64,000 bases of DNA from Escarpia spicata (GCA_963995525.1 OZ023214.1:49230725-49294724), one strand, 5' to 3'. Positions 1 through 11,395 are shown, numbered from the stretch's first letter. Numbers and translations are program-made. The notes: generated from the sequence alone by a model not told the origin.

Positions 1-499
1 GTGGGTAAGCAACTGTGAAACAAAATTAATGGCGACATATGTAGTGTTATGTTATCCTCCAGGGGCGCCACGGGTTATTTCGGTGACACTTCCTAGTTTG
101 GCTTATACCTCATAAATTATTGTTAATCACTCCTTGCAAAGCATATGGCATGAATAGACGTTTGGACATACATCATTATTAGGCTGTAGACACGCAAGTA
201 GCTTTCGACATCACTCTCAAGGACCGAAACTATTGCTTACTATACGAAATGTAGATCAAGGGCTGTAAAGTGAATATCCCTGAAGTATGTTGCGCTCTTT
301 ACGGATATTTCTGAAAACCCTATCCCCTTTTCAAGCTTCGTAACACCAGCATATACAAACTGTTAAAATTATAAAATACATACAATGCATGATAAGTATT
401 ATAGTTGTTGCATGTTTATATTGACGTGTTGTTTACACGTGACATATATGATTATGTAACAGTACCAAAACAATATTGCATTACTGGTTTTTTTAATAC
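1..499. other. AT-rich sequence, no gene seen
   Basis: I see no coding exon, RNA gene or clear repeat in this stretch. Because later exons of a PARP gene lie downstream on the plus strand, it is probably intronic sequence of that gene, but that is inference. Confidence 0.4.
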
Positions 500-1610
500 T
501 GTTGGAACCTACCAAAAACTGTTTGGCAGAGTTAACCACTCTTTCCCTCTCCTGTCCTCTTCTTGCCTTGCGCAATTTCAGGGTGATGTTTCCTACAAGC
601 TTTCTGTGGTCACTAGCTATGTCAGCTCATCTACAGGCCTTGACATCTTGTAGAGAACTTCTCCATTTCCCATTGATGAGGATATGGTCGATCTGAGTTT
701 TGGTTACTCCACCTGGCGATGTCCACGTTGTCTTGTGGATATCTTTGTGTTGAACCAATGTCCCTCCAACAATCATGCCATTTTCGTTACAAAAGTCTCA
801 TAGTCGCTCTCCGTTGTCATTGCTATGTCCAAAACCATGTCTTCCTATAACACGTTCTCTCCTTCTGTTATTGCCTCCGACTCGGGCATCAAAGTCTCCA
901 ATGATCAGCAGCACGTCATGCGCTCTTATTTCTTCTGTTAATGCCTGCAGTTGTTCGTAGAAACTGTCTTTTTTATCTTCTTCTGCATCCTCAGTTGGTG
1001 CGTGCATACGATCACTGTTAGCTTGGTGTATCTTGAGTTGAGTCTGGCCTTGAGAAGTCTTGGTCCAGGTGGTTTCCATTCAGTCAATGCTTTTTCCAAG
1101 TTGTTGCTGATTTAAGGGCAACTCCTTGTGTGTGCTGGTCATCTGGTCGTCCAGAAAAGAGTACGGTGTGGCTTGGTGCTAATTCCCTCTTTCCAGCTCC
1201 CGTCCTTCGCTGATTCCAAGGATATCTAGTTTGTAGCTGTCAAACTCCTTCACCACCTGAGCGAGCTTGCTGGTCTCGTACAGTGTGCGCACATTCTAAC
1301 ATGCTACTCTGGTCATCCTCCTCGGCTTCAGGGAATCCACCATCGGTCCGCCAGCTCCCTGCTGGGTTTAGCTGTCACCCGTCATCTATCCGGTGTCCTG
1401 GCATGTTTCATCCCTGTCACCACAAATGGTTTGTGCTCTGGCATTAGTTTCCGTGACAATGTGTTTTTACGAGGTAGGGTTGTTAGCCCCACGCTCAACC
1501 ATCCTTCTTTACCCGGGCTTGGGGCCCGCAAGTGTTTCCGATAGAAACCCCAGGCGAAGTTTTTGCTTATCCTTGACAGTGTTTATTTTTCTTCACTAGA
1601 TTCGCCTCTG
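500..1610 (-). mobile_element. RTE-type retrotransposon, decayed 5' half (endonuclease)
   Basis: Read on the minus strand this is the 5' part of an RTE-class non-LTR retrotransposon. Around 1310-1200 it encodes the typical start of the RTE endonuclease, with ACWNVRTLYETSKLAQVV and then LDILGIS. Around 930-880 comes the catalytic-type block LLIIGDFDARVG, followed by GRHG(F/Y)G.SNDNG. From 790 to 500 the reading continues in shifting frames with blocks such as TQIDHILINGKWRSS and SDHRKLVGNITLKLRKAR. Several frameshifts and stops interrupt it, so it is non-functional. The 1400-1600 part is GC-rich and looks like the element's 5' untranslated leader. The reverse transcriptase half is missing. It lies upstream of the PARP-like exons, probably inside an intron of that gene and in opposite orientation. 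Confidence 0.8.
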
Positions 1611-1867
1611 ACATAACATTTCATGTAAAATATCACACTAACATTGCTTTCCTGTTCAAGCAAATTTACACTGCAGTTTTGTCAAATAATATTTTTTGTT
1701 TACCTAATTGAAGCATGGCTGAATGCTTCCCAGAGAAGTCGACTTGGTGTTGAAATGAACATGTCTGCCAGGGAATTAAGTGTAAAGTGCTTTGAGCAGT
1801 CCTAAGCATTCAATCCAGCTATATGCAAGAAGATACCTTTTTCATACCGTCATGTAAAACTTTATAG
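1611..1867. other. Probable PARP intron segment
   Basis: No coding signal is seen. It ends in an acceptor (AG at 1866-1867) before the first recognisable PARP exon. Confidence 0.4.
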
Positions 1868-4800
1868 GAAACTGCACTGGCATGGGTCTCGACTCACAAA
1901 CTGGGTCGGCATTCTCAGTCAGGGTTTACGTATCGCCCCTCCCGAGGCAGCCTCCACAGGATACATGGTACACAGCAGTTATATTTTGACATATCTTGTA
2001 TACTTTGATGAATCATTCTTGAGATTATCCAAATGTACAGGAGTATGAACGTGTTGTAGTAACATTTAATGATTCAGTAATAAATAATACTTTCTTGAGA
2101 GTAACTATTGCTGTGATAACAGATGGGTCATTAGTTTGCCGTATTTTAACAAATGTTTCTTATATTAGTTATGTTAAAACAATTTAATATGTTAAAGTTA
2201 CATCCCACTTGATAACATGCCGCATTTTTGGAAATGTTTTTATTTTCTTGCCGTTGATAATTTGAAGTGTTTGCCATGCTGATTTTTGTTTTGTGGTTTT
2301 TTAAAAGGTGGTTACTATGTTGAAATTTGGGAAGGATGTGTACTTTGTGGACATGTCCAGTAAGAGTGTCAACTATCGTTTCCCGTCGCGTACGAAACAG
2401 ATTGGGCTCATTCTCTTGTGTGAGGTGAGCGCTGTTAAGTTTGACCCGCCTCAGCGAAGCGGATAATACGTCTCACGGGTGTTTCTTGGACATGAGCCAA
2501 ACACAGCTGTCTGGGTCATGTTCCATCAATGTCATGTGATTTTGTGAGAAATGCATATCTTATAATTGCATCTTTCAAGGTCCAGTTTATTTTCGTCGAC
2601 AGACAATCCGAAACTAATCAAACGCATAGATTAAAAAACAGTAGACAATATGAGATCAAATGACATCGTTTCTCAGAACATTGCTGAAGATACTCCAACA
2701 ACTGAGATACCAAGCGCCTGGGTGTTTTCTCCCCAGAGCTCCCGTTGGAGATAAAGCCTCTAACCGTGGCCCAATCTTGCGCATAGTTAAGATACTAATA
2801 CTGGCTGATTCATTGATATCTGATCTATGAATTGTGGGCATGTCACTAGCAAAAACATTTAACAAGATACTTCAATAGTTAGTAGTGTATCATTTGCATA
2901 GTATCATGATTGTTTGCAAATTATCCAGACTCTGTTTAGATATTAATTTAAGACTCAAATTACAATCGACACAATGTTTCATCATATTTAGAACATTTAA
3001 CAAGATACTTCAATAGTTAGTTGTGTATCTTTTACATAGTATCATGATTGTTAGTGTCTTCCTAAACATGTCATGATCATGTAATAGTTCTTTGATTACA
3101 TAGGATAAAATGATGCATCAGTGATGTTAAATTTGATATGTTGGACCATATTTTGCTAACAACGTATTTTAATTATATGCAATTACTAGTCAAAGATCAA
3201 CATTCATGAGACATGAACACGATCGAACACACACGCGAACAAATACACATATATAAAGCATGTATGCACACAGGTCACACGCACATGTACACAAATAAAC
3301 ACCCACACGCATACACACACCTTGTATTTATCGCAGAATTGTGGTTGAACTTCAACAATCGTGCTGCAGTTACGATACAATTACATTAGTAAGAGTTACT
3401 CTTTACAGACTATCCCATTACACCTTTAACTGTGATGTTATCGACTGGTTGCCCGTTTCCAGGTGTCCCAGAGGAAAGGAGAGGGAGTTGCTTGAGGCCG
3501 AATACAAGGCCAACAAACTTCCCAAAGGAATGCACAGTGTCATGGGAATGGGTAAGGTTGCGCCAGACCCAGAAAAAACATATGTTATGTAAGTATCTCA
3601 TCTGCTGTTTCCATAAATGCGAACAGTTTGGATATGTCTAAAGAGGAAACTAACAAATATCTGAGAAACACAGTATAAACAAAATAATAAATATGTACAC
3701 AAATATTTGATTCTTGACAGGCCTGATGCTTTTTTTGATAAGCCAAAGCAGGCCTTTGTGCACGATGAAATTGTTACCAATCCAACAATATTGTGGTAGA
3801 TACGTCTGTGCACGCACAAGTGTGCACCAGATATATACAGAAATACCATACATACATACGTGTGACACTTATTTTCGTAGCATAATGGACGCAGTCAATA
3901 ACGAATAACTTTCTTTTGTTCGCCAAATATCTACCCATCCGAATTTAACTATATGCCGTCCAAAATGGTTTTTACCCATCCAAATGATGGGTGGGTGGTT
4001 CTCTACATAACGCTACGAGCCAAAGATTTTCTTTTCCACTGGCCATCTGCGGTTCTCTTTCTCTCAAAGACAATGCTGCTGTTAACTCTCTCTCTCTCTC
4101 TCTCAAACAACTATTGAGATCGGTAAATTAAACAAAACTTAATTTATCCATCAAAGCCATTGTTTTGCTTTAAGAAAATTGATTTGCATCACAAATAAAC
4201 TACACGTTTTACATGATAATGCAAGTGACAAAAATGCACTGGAGAGAGCCACAGAAACTTACATTACTTAACCGGGGCAAGGGTGACATTTTCGACCGTT
4301 GTGTGGTAGTTCAGTGACTGTGCTGCTGGTTAGTGGCAATATATTTCAGTCATGGTCGAAACATTACACAATATGTATGCAAATAAGATAAATTGTAATT
4401 TGAATTACTCATTAAATATCTGCGACATAAAGTGGTTGTAAACTACTGCTTTGGAGAGAATTTGGTAGGGAATAATAGGACTTCTTGTAACATAGGTAAG
4501 TTGTAATATGCTTTATATAAGAGTAGACCTATTTAACCAAGGAACAGCATTTGCTCAGGACGGTGACAGATCACATATGCGATGTCTTCACAAAATAATA
4601 TGTTACTTATAGTGTACCACTCTAGCCAGAGTTTAAAATTGTTACTTACAGTAATTTGATGGGTTACTAGGAGAAGATGGAGAGAAGTCAGAACAAAACA
4701 GTGTCATTGTTAGATGATATTGTGACTTTCGAGGGGAGGTGGCAACTTGCGAATGTAATAATAAACATTGAAAGCAATCTCGTTAGCCGCAAAACAGTGG

Positions 4801-5382
4801 AAGTTTGTTGCTTTCGGAGTTTTTATATAAAACGCTTTGAACAGAACTAAGGACTGAACACAGTTTATTATTATTATGTAGCATTACGGATTATTTATAT
4901 GGCAAATCGTCCAATAGTATCAGGCACTCAGTGTTATTTACCAGGCAATATTCTGAATCACTTAGATCTTGGCATAATGTTGTAGTTGTGAATAAGCATA
5001 CCGTAACTGAACACATTTTCACTTTAATAAACCACTGTTCATCAAGTTGGAAGAATAAATATATAACAAATGTTCTCATTACTCAACTAAAAAATTTGAT
5101 TGACACCATCTGGCGCGCAGAGGAAGATCAGTTCCCGATGAAGGCTGTTAAAGGCGGTTGTGAGTTGAATTTTCTAGTTGTGTAGTAAGAAAAGTTTATT
5201 ATTTAATGTATTGTGATGTTTGTTTCAGGGAAGACGGCACCGTGGTTCCCATCGGAAAGGGGCGAGATACAAAGGTACGGAACCCGGACGGATTCACCCT
5301 CAACTACAATGAGTATGTAGTGTATGACACGAAACAGATCCGCATGCGATACCTGCTGAAGGTGAACTTTAAGTTCAAGTGA
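1868..5382 (+). CDS. PARP2: PARP2-like poly(ADP-ribose) polymerase, last four exons (possibly a decaying copy)
   Basis: Four exons encode the C-terminal half of a PARP catalytic domain: 1868-1967, 2308-2424, 3463-3588 and 5229-5382 (stop TGA 5380-5382). Exon a has [19 protein letters not shown], including the NAD-binding His of the H-Y-E triad, and APPEA..TGYM. Exon b has [13 protein letters not shown] with the triad Tyr and the nicotinamide-stacking Tyr. Exon c has [14 protein letters not shown]. Exon d has [13 protein letters not shown] with the catalytic Glu and ends [14 protein letters not shown]. The NPDG(Y/F)TLNYNEY and RMRYLLKV blocks fit PARP2 better than PARP1. The enzyme makes poly(ADP-ribose) at DNA breaks in the nucleus. 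Odd points: exon b starts six codons early, GKG is GKD and FADM is FVDM. Joining exons b and c by their best splice sites also shifts the frame by one base. Upstream exons lie outside the window. It may be a pseudogene or a diverged or mis-assembled copy. Confidence 0.8.
2855..3052. repeat. 60-bp direct duplication in PARP intron
   Basis: A block at 2855-2914 (starting ACATTTAACAAGATACTTCA) recurs at 2993-3052 with a few differences, offset 138 bp. It is a simple local duplication within the intron between the second and third PARP exons. Confidence 0.75.
3589..5228 (+). other. PARP last intron
   Basis: The intron is bounded by donor GTAAGT at 3589 and acceptor TTTCAG ending at 5228. It is AT-rich, holds a short CT run near 4087-4104, and shows no convincing coding sequence on either strand. 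Confidence 0.65.
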
Positions 5383-6143
5383 TGATCACATGTGACGTGT
5401 TCGTGATGTGCATCAAGTCACCAGGGCCCATCGCACCACTGGTTTAATTACATAGCAAGTTGCATTGACTGATTGCAACCGACCGCACAGCAAGTTTGGA
5501 TGTTGTGAATGATGATGGTTTCATACTTGATGCATTCCTACCCACCATCTTGCCTTTTTGAAATGCTGACGGTGACGACGTAGTTTCACTTGAAGTGGAG
5601 GTTCGTAAGTGCATTATTTTACGATACATTTTAGTTTTGCATCAGATGTCATCATTGTAAACGTAATCTATGTTTGTCAACTTCTATCTTGGAAGAACTA
5701 CATTTGCTTGCGTTAGATATGAAACGTTCAGTTGTGTATCCTTCTCACTTCTAAATCGTTTCCCTACACTATTGTGCTCTGTACAGAAACATTAAAATCT
5801 GATTAGTGAGCTTACTATTGTAATATAATCCCTGTCATATGCAATTATGGAATGTTAGTGTACACATTTTGTCACTGTTAGATTGTAATTTGTTTTTGTT
5901 GTAAAGTCTCCTTTTTAAATTCTGTGCAAATGTACTTAGAAGGAAGACTGGTTACAATCGTAGGAATACATATATATATATATATTCTTTTAATTACCTG
6001 CAACTTTAGAACCAACCCTCTAATGCCCAAATGAACATTGCAACCGTGATTCCAACCGATTGCTCATGATCTAATTTATTTCATTTTAAAATATCTTGCT
6101 GACAGCTACACCAGATGAATTAGTAATTCGTTAGGGTGATTGT

Positions 6144-6149
6144 AATAAA
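6144..6149 (+). promoter_or_regulatory. Candidate polyadenylation signal for the PARP transcript
   Basis: AATAAA lies about 760 bp after the PARP stop codon. A weaker ATTAAA occurs at 6287-6292. No transcript evidence is available, so the choice between them is open. Confidence 0.3.
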
Positions 6150-7158
6150 TTATTTGTGGTGTCGCCATTTTAAACAAATTACTGTGATCTGAGCTATGTA
6201 CTTGCAATACCCTTCATACTGAAGGGATCAGCTTCACGCGTTACGTCTTACTCTTTACGCTTGGCCGTGCCATGTTTACAGGATGTATTAAAGTTGTCTT
6301 GCAAACCGTTAAGAGTTGTTTTGATTTATGTCTTGCACAATAACGAAGCTAGTGTGAAAGAATAGTAGAACTGTAATAATTATTATTGTTTTAAGGAAGC
6401 AACTGAGATAAAGCTTAAGGAGAAATAGTTGAGACGTAACTTGGACTTGCACGCTGATGACGTCACTTAAAAACGCGTAAGCCCCGTCTACACAACGTTT
6501 TAAACCCGGGATAGGCGTCTACTCGGTGACAAAATGCCACGCTAAAAGTTAGCGCGGGCTAAGTTACCCCCGCAATTATAGGTGGGCCAGGCGCGGGTTA
6601 GGCTCAGCAGCACTCGTGTAGATGGATAACCCAGGTTATCTCGTAGTGTCTTAACTATAGTTAAGCACTGGTCGTTAATCCACTTCCGCTTCTACTTTTC
6701 TGCACCAAACACTAAGAATTATTAGAAATTCTATCCAAATCGAAAAATTAATGGGAGAGAACTGAACTGGAGCAACGATAAGTGCAAGTGTCTTTTGGAC
6801 ATTTGGGGGTGGGCGGATATTTAGGCTTGTTTCGATGGAAGCGCCAGAGACACCAAAATATACGTCAGGAGGAGCCACGAATCGTCGCAGCTAGGTTCTG
6901 GAGACGGATACGTCAGGACCTAGTCTCGTTTAACCGACTCTCGCCTGGCTGCGTGACTTCGCTAGGAAGATAGTCTGGCTGAGAATCGCGTTTTGACTGC
7001 TCACTGCCAGTTAGCACGTCTATCCCCCAGAATGTTTATATATTATGTATGTTTTCGATAATTAAATGAAATTACGAAATAGTGCCCGAAATAGTATTAT
7101 ACACAATAAAATGAATCTTAAACTAAATGAACACAAACAACTTCCGAGTACTCTACGA

Positions 7159-7217
7159 GATTCGAGCTGAGGACCCTAAAATAGAAATAGTTGCTCGACA
7201 CGCTACCGACTTAGCCA
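7159..7217 (-). promoter_or_regulatory. tRNA-like Pol III promoter boxes (possible SINE relic)
   Basis: On the minus strand TGGCTAAGTCGG (7217-7206) matches the tRNA A-box consensus. About 38 nt later GCTCGAATC (7167-7159) matches the B box with one mismatch. The flanks do not form a good acceptor stem or T stem, so this is not a functional tRNA gene; a tRNA-derived SINE head or decayed tRNA is more likely. Confidence 0.35.
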
Positions 7218-7480
7218 CCAAGATCAGAACGCTTTGGTTGTGCTTTGGCGACTACATATATTAGTTAGCAGTCCAACCGCTGCGCGCGTCATCGATTGCA
7301 CTTTGTTGAATTATATTTGTCCTTATTTGATATTTATATCATGCTTATTCACACTTAATATTTCGTTTCTGCTCGAGCATAAGCAAAGAACGTCAATACG
7401 GAATCGTTGATAGCCACGAGAGCTGCCACTTAGTGAATGTGCATGTGATTAAAAGGCACTAAACTACGAACAAAAGTTTA

Positions 7481-7978
7481 ATGTCGGTTTATTTTTCTGT
7501 GACATGTTTCAATATAAGTTTAATGTTGAATAGTTGTTATAGTATAGTATTATCTGATAAAAGTGCATCCTTATTTAATTTGTTATTTCATACTTGGTCT
7601 GAGAGGCAATCATCGTCTCTACCCGAATCTGGGGTAAAGCCACCTACCGGTAACATTGGCAGGGCCTTAATATTCCAGGCCGTAGTGAAGAGCGAAAATG
7701 TGCTGCCACCTCACTGCGCCTGGGTAATCGAGGCTATTCAGGACCCAAACTCAGATAAGAAACAAAAAAGGTCTACAGTTCATCATCTGCATAACAGCCT
7801 AATGACTGCGATGAGGTTGACGTACATGTTTGATATTAGTCAATTTGATCAGTTTTTTCGCGGGTGTGTTGTTAGACAATTTGTATCCGCACGTAGAATA
7901 AGTAACGCACCCTACAGTGGCATAACAAAGCACCACTCACGTCGTACTGACCCCAGTGCACCGAGATGCTTTGTGTAG
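7481..7978 (+). CDS. Unrecognised 165-codon ORF inside the TIR-bounded element
   Basis: This is an open frame of 165 codons; the first ATG gives MSVYFSVTCFN. The N-terminal 45 residues are hydrophobic and low in charge. The central part (about residues 50-110) is mixed and hydrophilic, with KPPTGNIGRALIFQAVV and CAWVIEAIQDPN. The C-terminal part is basic, with arginine-rich blocks. I do not recognise a family. It lies between GC-rich inverted ends, so if real it is probably mobile-element encoded. It may be a chance open frame in GC-richer DNA. Confidence 0.25.
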   Translation: MSVYFSVTCFNISLMLNSCYSIVLSDKSASLFNLLFHTWSERQSSSLPESGVKPPTGNIGRALIFQAVVKSENVLPPHCAWVIEAIQDPNSDKKQKRSTVHHLHNSLMTAMRLTYMFDISQFDQFFRGCVVRQFVSARRISNAPYSGITKHHSRRTDPSAPRCFV

Positions 7979-8099
7979 ACGCTACAGATTTAAACCGGAT
8001 TAAATTAAGCTTCGTATATAGACACTACACAGGTTTAACCCGAGCTAAAATAGCCCGGGTTATCTTTAACGCGGGTTAAATCGCTGTCCGCATAGACGC

Positions 8100-9260
8100 A
8101 GCTATACATTTCTAACAGCTGTGTTATACTAAGCTGTGGTTAAGTAGCACGGGTGTTGATAGTTGGCCTAGACGAAACGATCATGACGCTTGCGGATCCA
8201 GAGAGGGTAGTCGGGGGGGGGGGGTAAAAACCCCCTATTGTTTACCCCGTTGAGGCTCACCAAAACTCCTATGGCGGCCGAACCAGCACCAAATTCATAT
8301 TGGGCGGGCTGAGCTTCAGCACGACTCGGCCGTCGTGGTGTTGTATCATGACATCGGAAGACGCGGGGAGGGGTTTGAAATTTGTTTCGCGGCGACGTTC
8401 ACACTGTCGGAAGCTCACCAAAAACCTCCAATTGCACCCCCCGTGTGACTTACCAAAACGGGGTCTCATGCAAAAGGTGTAGGTGGCACGCCAGTCTAAC
8501 GAAGGCATATAGCGCGGCCAAGTTCCAAAGGTATAGGAGGGCACATATCCCCAGCCCCCTGGAGCCGCCTATATACAGGGTTATATGCTATAAGACAATT
8601 CGGAAGTTGTGTGGCTTTCTACTTTCGAAATTTATACCAAAACAATAATGGCTAGACGAGCGGCAGTAGAGCGCGGCGTTGCGTCATTACAACGGAAGTG
8701 ACGTAACTACCACGATGCCAATTCTGCCAACAACTATTTCGGTGCAAAGAAGCGGAACTATTTGCAAAGGGACATGTTTCTGGATTAACCCGGATTACGA
8801 CAAAACGGCGTAGCGCGCAGCAAAGGAAACCATACTTGGAAACTGGAGTGACGAATGCTACTATTGATTTGATAAGCTGGCATGTTATTCAAGTTTTATT
8901 TACCTCGGTTTGTAAAGGCTGATTATTCTATAAGATTTACCTAAGCCCAAGGCAACAGTTACCTTTTACCTTCGACTTTAGCCGAACATTATGAATACCA
9001 TTAAAATAATGTCTACTGTTTCGGATGCTTTTGCGTATTATATGGAGAAATATTTAAATAATGCCAGCATTACAACATAGTAGAAGTGGGTGGGGAGGTC
9101 TCAACATGTCAACAAAAAATAGCGTAGCGTATTATCTGGACAGCCAATGTCATTGATGGAGTGTCTACATTGTGTGGATTGTTGCACAATTTGGCTGAGG
9201 GGCCAATTTACGTTCACTTTCCCTAAGATGCTTCGCCACTATATTTAATATGAAAAACTA
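8100..9260. other. Intergenic sequence, mixed composition, no gene identified
   Basis: There is a 13-base G run at 8212-8224. From 8270 to 8560 the DNA is GC-richer, with short open frames on both strands that look like shadows of each other. No conserved motif was recognised. Confidence 0.35.
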
Positions 9261-9299
9261 ATGCGTGACTATGCGCGAAATCGTAACCAGGCCACAACT

Positions 9300-9480
9300 T
9301 GCGTGTGGTGTGCGTGGTGTGCGTGGTGTGCGTGGTGTGCGTGGTATGCGTGGTGTGCGTGGTGTGCGTGGTGTGCGTGGTGTGCGTGGTGTGCGTGGTG
9401 TGCGTGGTGTGCGTGGTGTGCGTGGTGTGCGTGGTGTGCGTGGTGTGCGTGGTGTGTGTGGTGTGCGTGGTGTGTGTGTG
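9300..9480. repeat. 9-bp minisatellite (GTGTGCGTG)n
   Basis: About 20 near-perfect copies of a 9-bp unit, with rare A or T variants near the left and right ends. Because 9 is divisible by 3 it opens all frames, giving artefactual WCA or HHA repeats. The right flank (9480-9560) is distantly similar to the flank of the GAGT array at 26965-27060. Confidence 0.9.
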
Positions 9481-9597
9481 ACTCGGTTTGTATAGTATAA
9501 TTATGGAAATAATCGCGAATGTTACTATATATCAATATGTACATTGCGGTTGCAACGCCTTCTCCAACTAAGAAATATCGTATGTTGTACGCCTCAA

Positions 9598-10320
9598 GTT
9601 AATAATAATAATACGGTATTTCTCTAGCGCTAATTCCCGCATAGCGGATCGATGCGCTGTACATCCAATAAAATAAATGTATATTGATATATTAAAAATT
9701 AAACACTGGTTTTAAGACATATAATACTAAATATTAAAATAGACACTAATTTTAACACAAATAATACTAAAACTATAAAATAATGTCCGTCACGAAACAA
9801 TTTAAATTAATTAAAATGTATAATAAAAATATGAGTCTTTAAAGACTTCCTAAACCTATTCATTGTCCCTGGTGCACGAATGTCCACTGGTAGTTCATTC
9901 CATAGTCGCGGTGCTGCTGCGCCGAGTCGCCGATGCATTTCTTCGTGATGCCATGGTGCAGTGTTGGCGCGTCGTCCTGGCGTCGGAGTCCATCACGCTC
10001 TCGTGGCTGCACAAGTTCTGCCAGATAAGACGGCGCCAAACCATGAATACATTTGTAAGTCTCCACCAACACCTTGAATACTATTCGACTCGCAACCGGC
10101 AGCCAATGCAGTTCCTTTAACACTGGTGTTATGTGGTCATGTCTGCTGGTGCGTGTTACTAGTCTGGCTGCATTGTTCCGGACTCGCTGCAACCGAGCTG
10201 TCTGGGATAAAGGTAAGTTGTGCAAAATTGCATTGCAATAGTCCAAGCGAGAGGTGACAAGTGCGTTGACGGCATTTTTCGCGGCTTCAAGTATAAGAGA
10301 GTGCCGTATTGATGACAGTC
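9598..10320 (-). mobile_element. CR1/Rex1-like retrotransposon 3' fragment
   Basis: The minus strand encodes the C-terminal end of a CR1/Rex1-type reverse transcriptase protein. It has DYCNAILHNLP, RLQRVRNNAARLV and HITPVLKELHWLPV, then a one-base frameshift near 9940, then PRLWNELPVDIRAPGT and RFRKSLKTHIF in the next frame (down to about 9822). The 3' untranslated region runs to a (TTA)n tail at 9600-9612. It is 5'-truncated, as is usual for target-primed reverse transcription, and is inactive. Confidence 0.85.
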
Positions 10321-10396
10321 TGTAGCCTACAGATGTTAGTTACACGCAGCACACACAGCAGTCACGTGATGTGTCGTCGTCAGACGTTGGTCCATG

Positions 10397-10535
10397 AGGT
10401 GCTAGCGACCGTAGAATTTGTTCCGAGTTGTCCATTTTTCGCTCGTTATCGGTAAAACCAAAAATAGATAAGCGAGCAAAAAATTAACAACTCGGAACAT
10501 GTCCAAAACAGGAAATTCTTCGGTCACTAGCACCT
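10397..10535. repeat. Imperfect palindrome (foldback MITE)
   Basis: The left arm AGGTGCTAGCGACCGTAGAA pairs with the right end TTCTTCGGTCACTAGCACCT. Further in, GTTCCGAGTTGT pairs with ACAACTCGGAAC and TTTTTCGCTCG with CGAGCAAAAA. The whole 139 bp can fold on itself. A partial copy of one arm recurs near 11630-11665 (AGTTGTTAATTTTTCGCTCG). Confidence 0.75.
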
Positions 10536-10691
10536 ATCCCGACGATCTTGGTATCATTTCAAAGGAAGCACTTTTTGTTATTCTAGCATTATCTAGATTT
10601 CCCGCTACCCGTTCATGGAACACCTATAAACGGACAATCATGCCGTTTTCGGTGTTCTGTACGGTTCCGAATTATGTTGACAGCGGGTATT

Positions 10692-11068
10692 AAGGGGTCG
10701 TCCAGAATTGTCGACATTTCCTGAAGCGTACAAACCGTACACCAGGGGGGTTGAAGGCTTCCGCACGCTTTTGTTTTATGAAAGTCAACATTTATTTTTA
10801 TTTCACTAAATAAATAGCCAATTTTCGTTTTAAAAGTCGCCAAAGGAAGCTTTAAACATAATTTGTGGGTGAAACAGTTTTCTTTTCTATACCTGTGTAT
10901 TTTTTTATTAAAATGCATGTAACTATTGTAGCCTACCTGCTATTTTTGGTACGTATTAGTCACAGCAATCAACATTTTTAGTGCACTCTTTGGGGAGGGC
11001 GGAGGGGATCAAGAAAAAGAGTACTCTGTACTCTTGCATTAATGTTGAAAATTTTGGACGACCCCTAA
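10692..11068. mobile_element. MITE with about 28-bp terminal inverted repeats
   Basis: The left end AGGGGTCGTCCAGAATTGTC and the reverse complement of the right end (AGGGGTCGTCCAAAATTTTC) match over about 28 bp with few differences. TAA-type bases flank both ends. The 377-bp interior is non-coding. The element is a non-autonomous DNA transposon of uncertain superfamily. Confidence 0.75.
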
Positions 11069-11113
11069 GTACACTAATCTTCCGATTGGGGCGCTGTTTT
11101 ACTCATTTGCATA

Positions 11114-11395
11114 GGTTGAGACATGCGCACTTCACCATTTCTTGATTTCTTGTTATAAGCTCCACCCACTTTTAAACCGCGGCGAAACTGAAGTGCTTTG
11201 ATCGCAAGGAAAGTGATATATCTACGTCGGCGTGACGCCACAATTGCGTACGCCAACCAACGGGTCGATATTCGTTGCGTTGATTGGTTGATATACGTGT
11301 TTGGGACGTCATGCCTACTTCGCGTGTGTTATTTTAGCAGCCGTTTGAAAGTGGGTGGAGATTATACAATGAAATCGGATAGTGGTGCCTCAATC
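11114..11395. mobile_element. Second MITE with about 55-bp inverted ends
   Basis: The inner parts of the inverted ends, ATAAGCTCCACCCACTTTT (left) and AAAGTGGGTGGAGATTAT (right), are nearly exact. Pairing continues outwards less well to GGTTGAG at the left and CTCAATC at the right. The interior is non-coding. Confidence 0.65.

Larger units (their letters stand above)
6485..8099. mobile_element. Putative TIR-bounded DNA transposon remnant
   Basis: The left end (6485-6511, CGTCTACACAACG then TTTTAAACCCGGG) and the reverse complement of the right end (8073-8099, GCGTCTATGCGGACAGCG then ATTTAACCCGCG) match imperfectly over about 27 bp. Both ends continue into GC-rich blocks with repeated GCGGGTTA-like words, unlike the AT-rich surroundings. 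The interior carries one 165-codon open frame. The layout recalls PIF/Harbinger-like elements with GC-rich terminal repeats, but I see no recognisable transposase, so the class is not established. Confidence 0.4.

Noticed and set aside
9261..9544. WCA, GVR and HHA repeat proteins
   Set aside because: A 9-bp repeat unit keeps all frames open; no flanking coding evidence.
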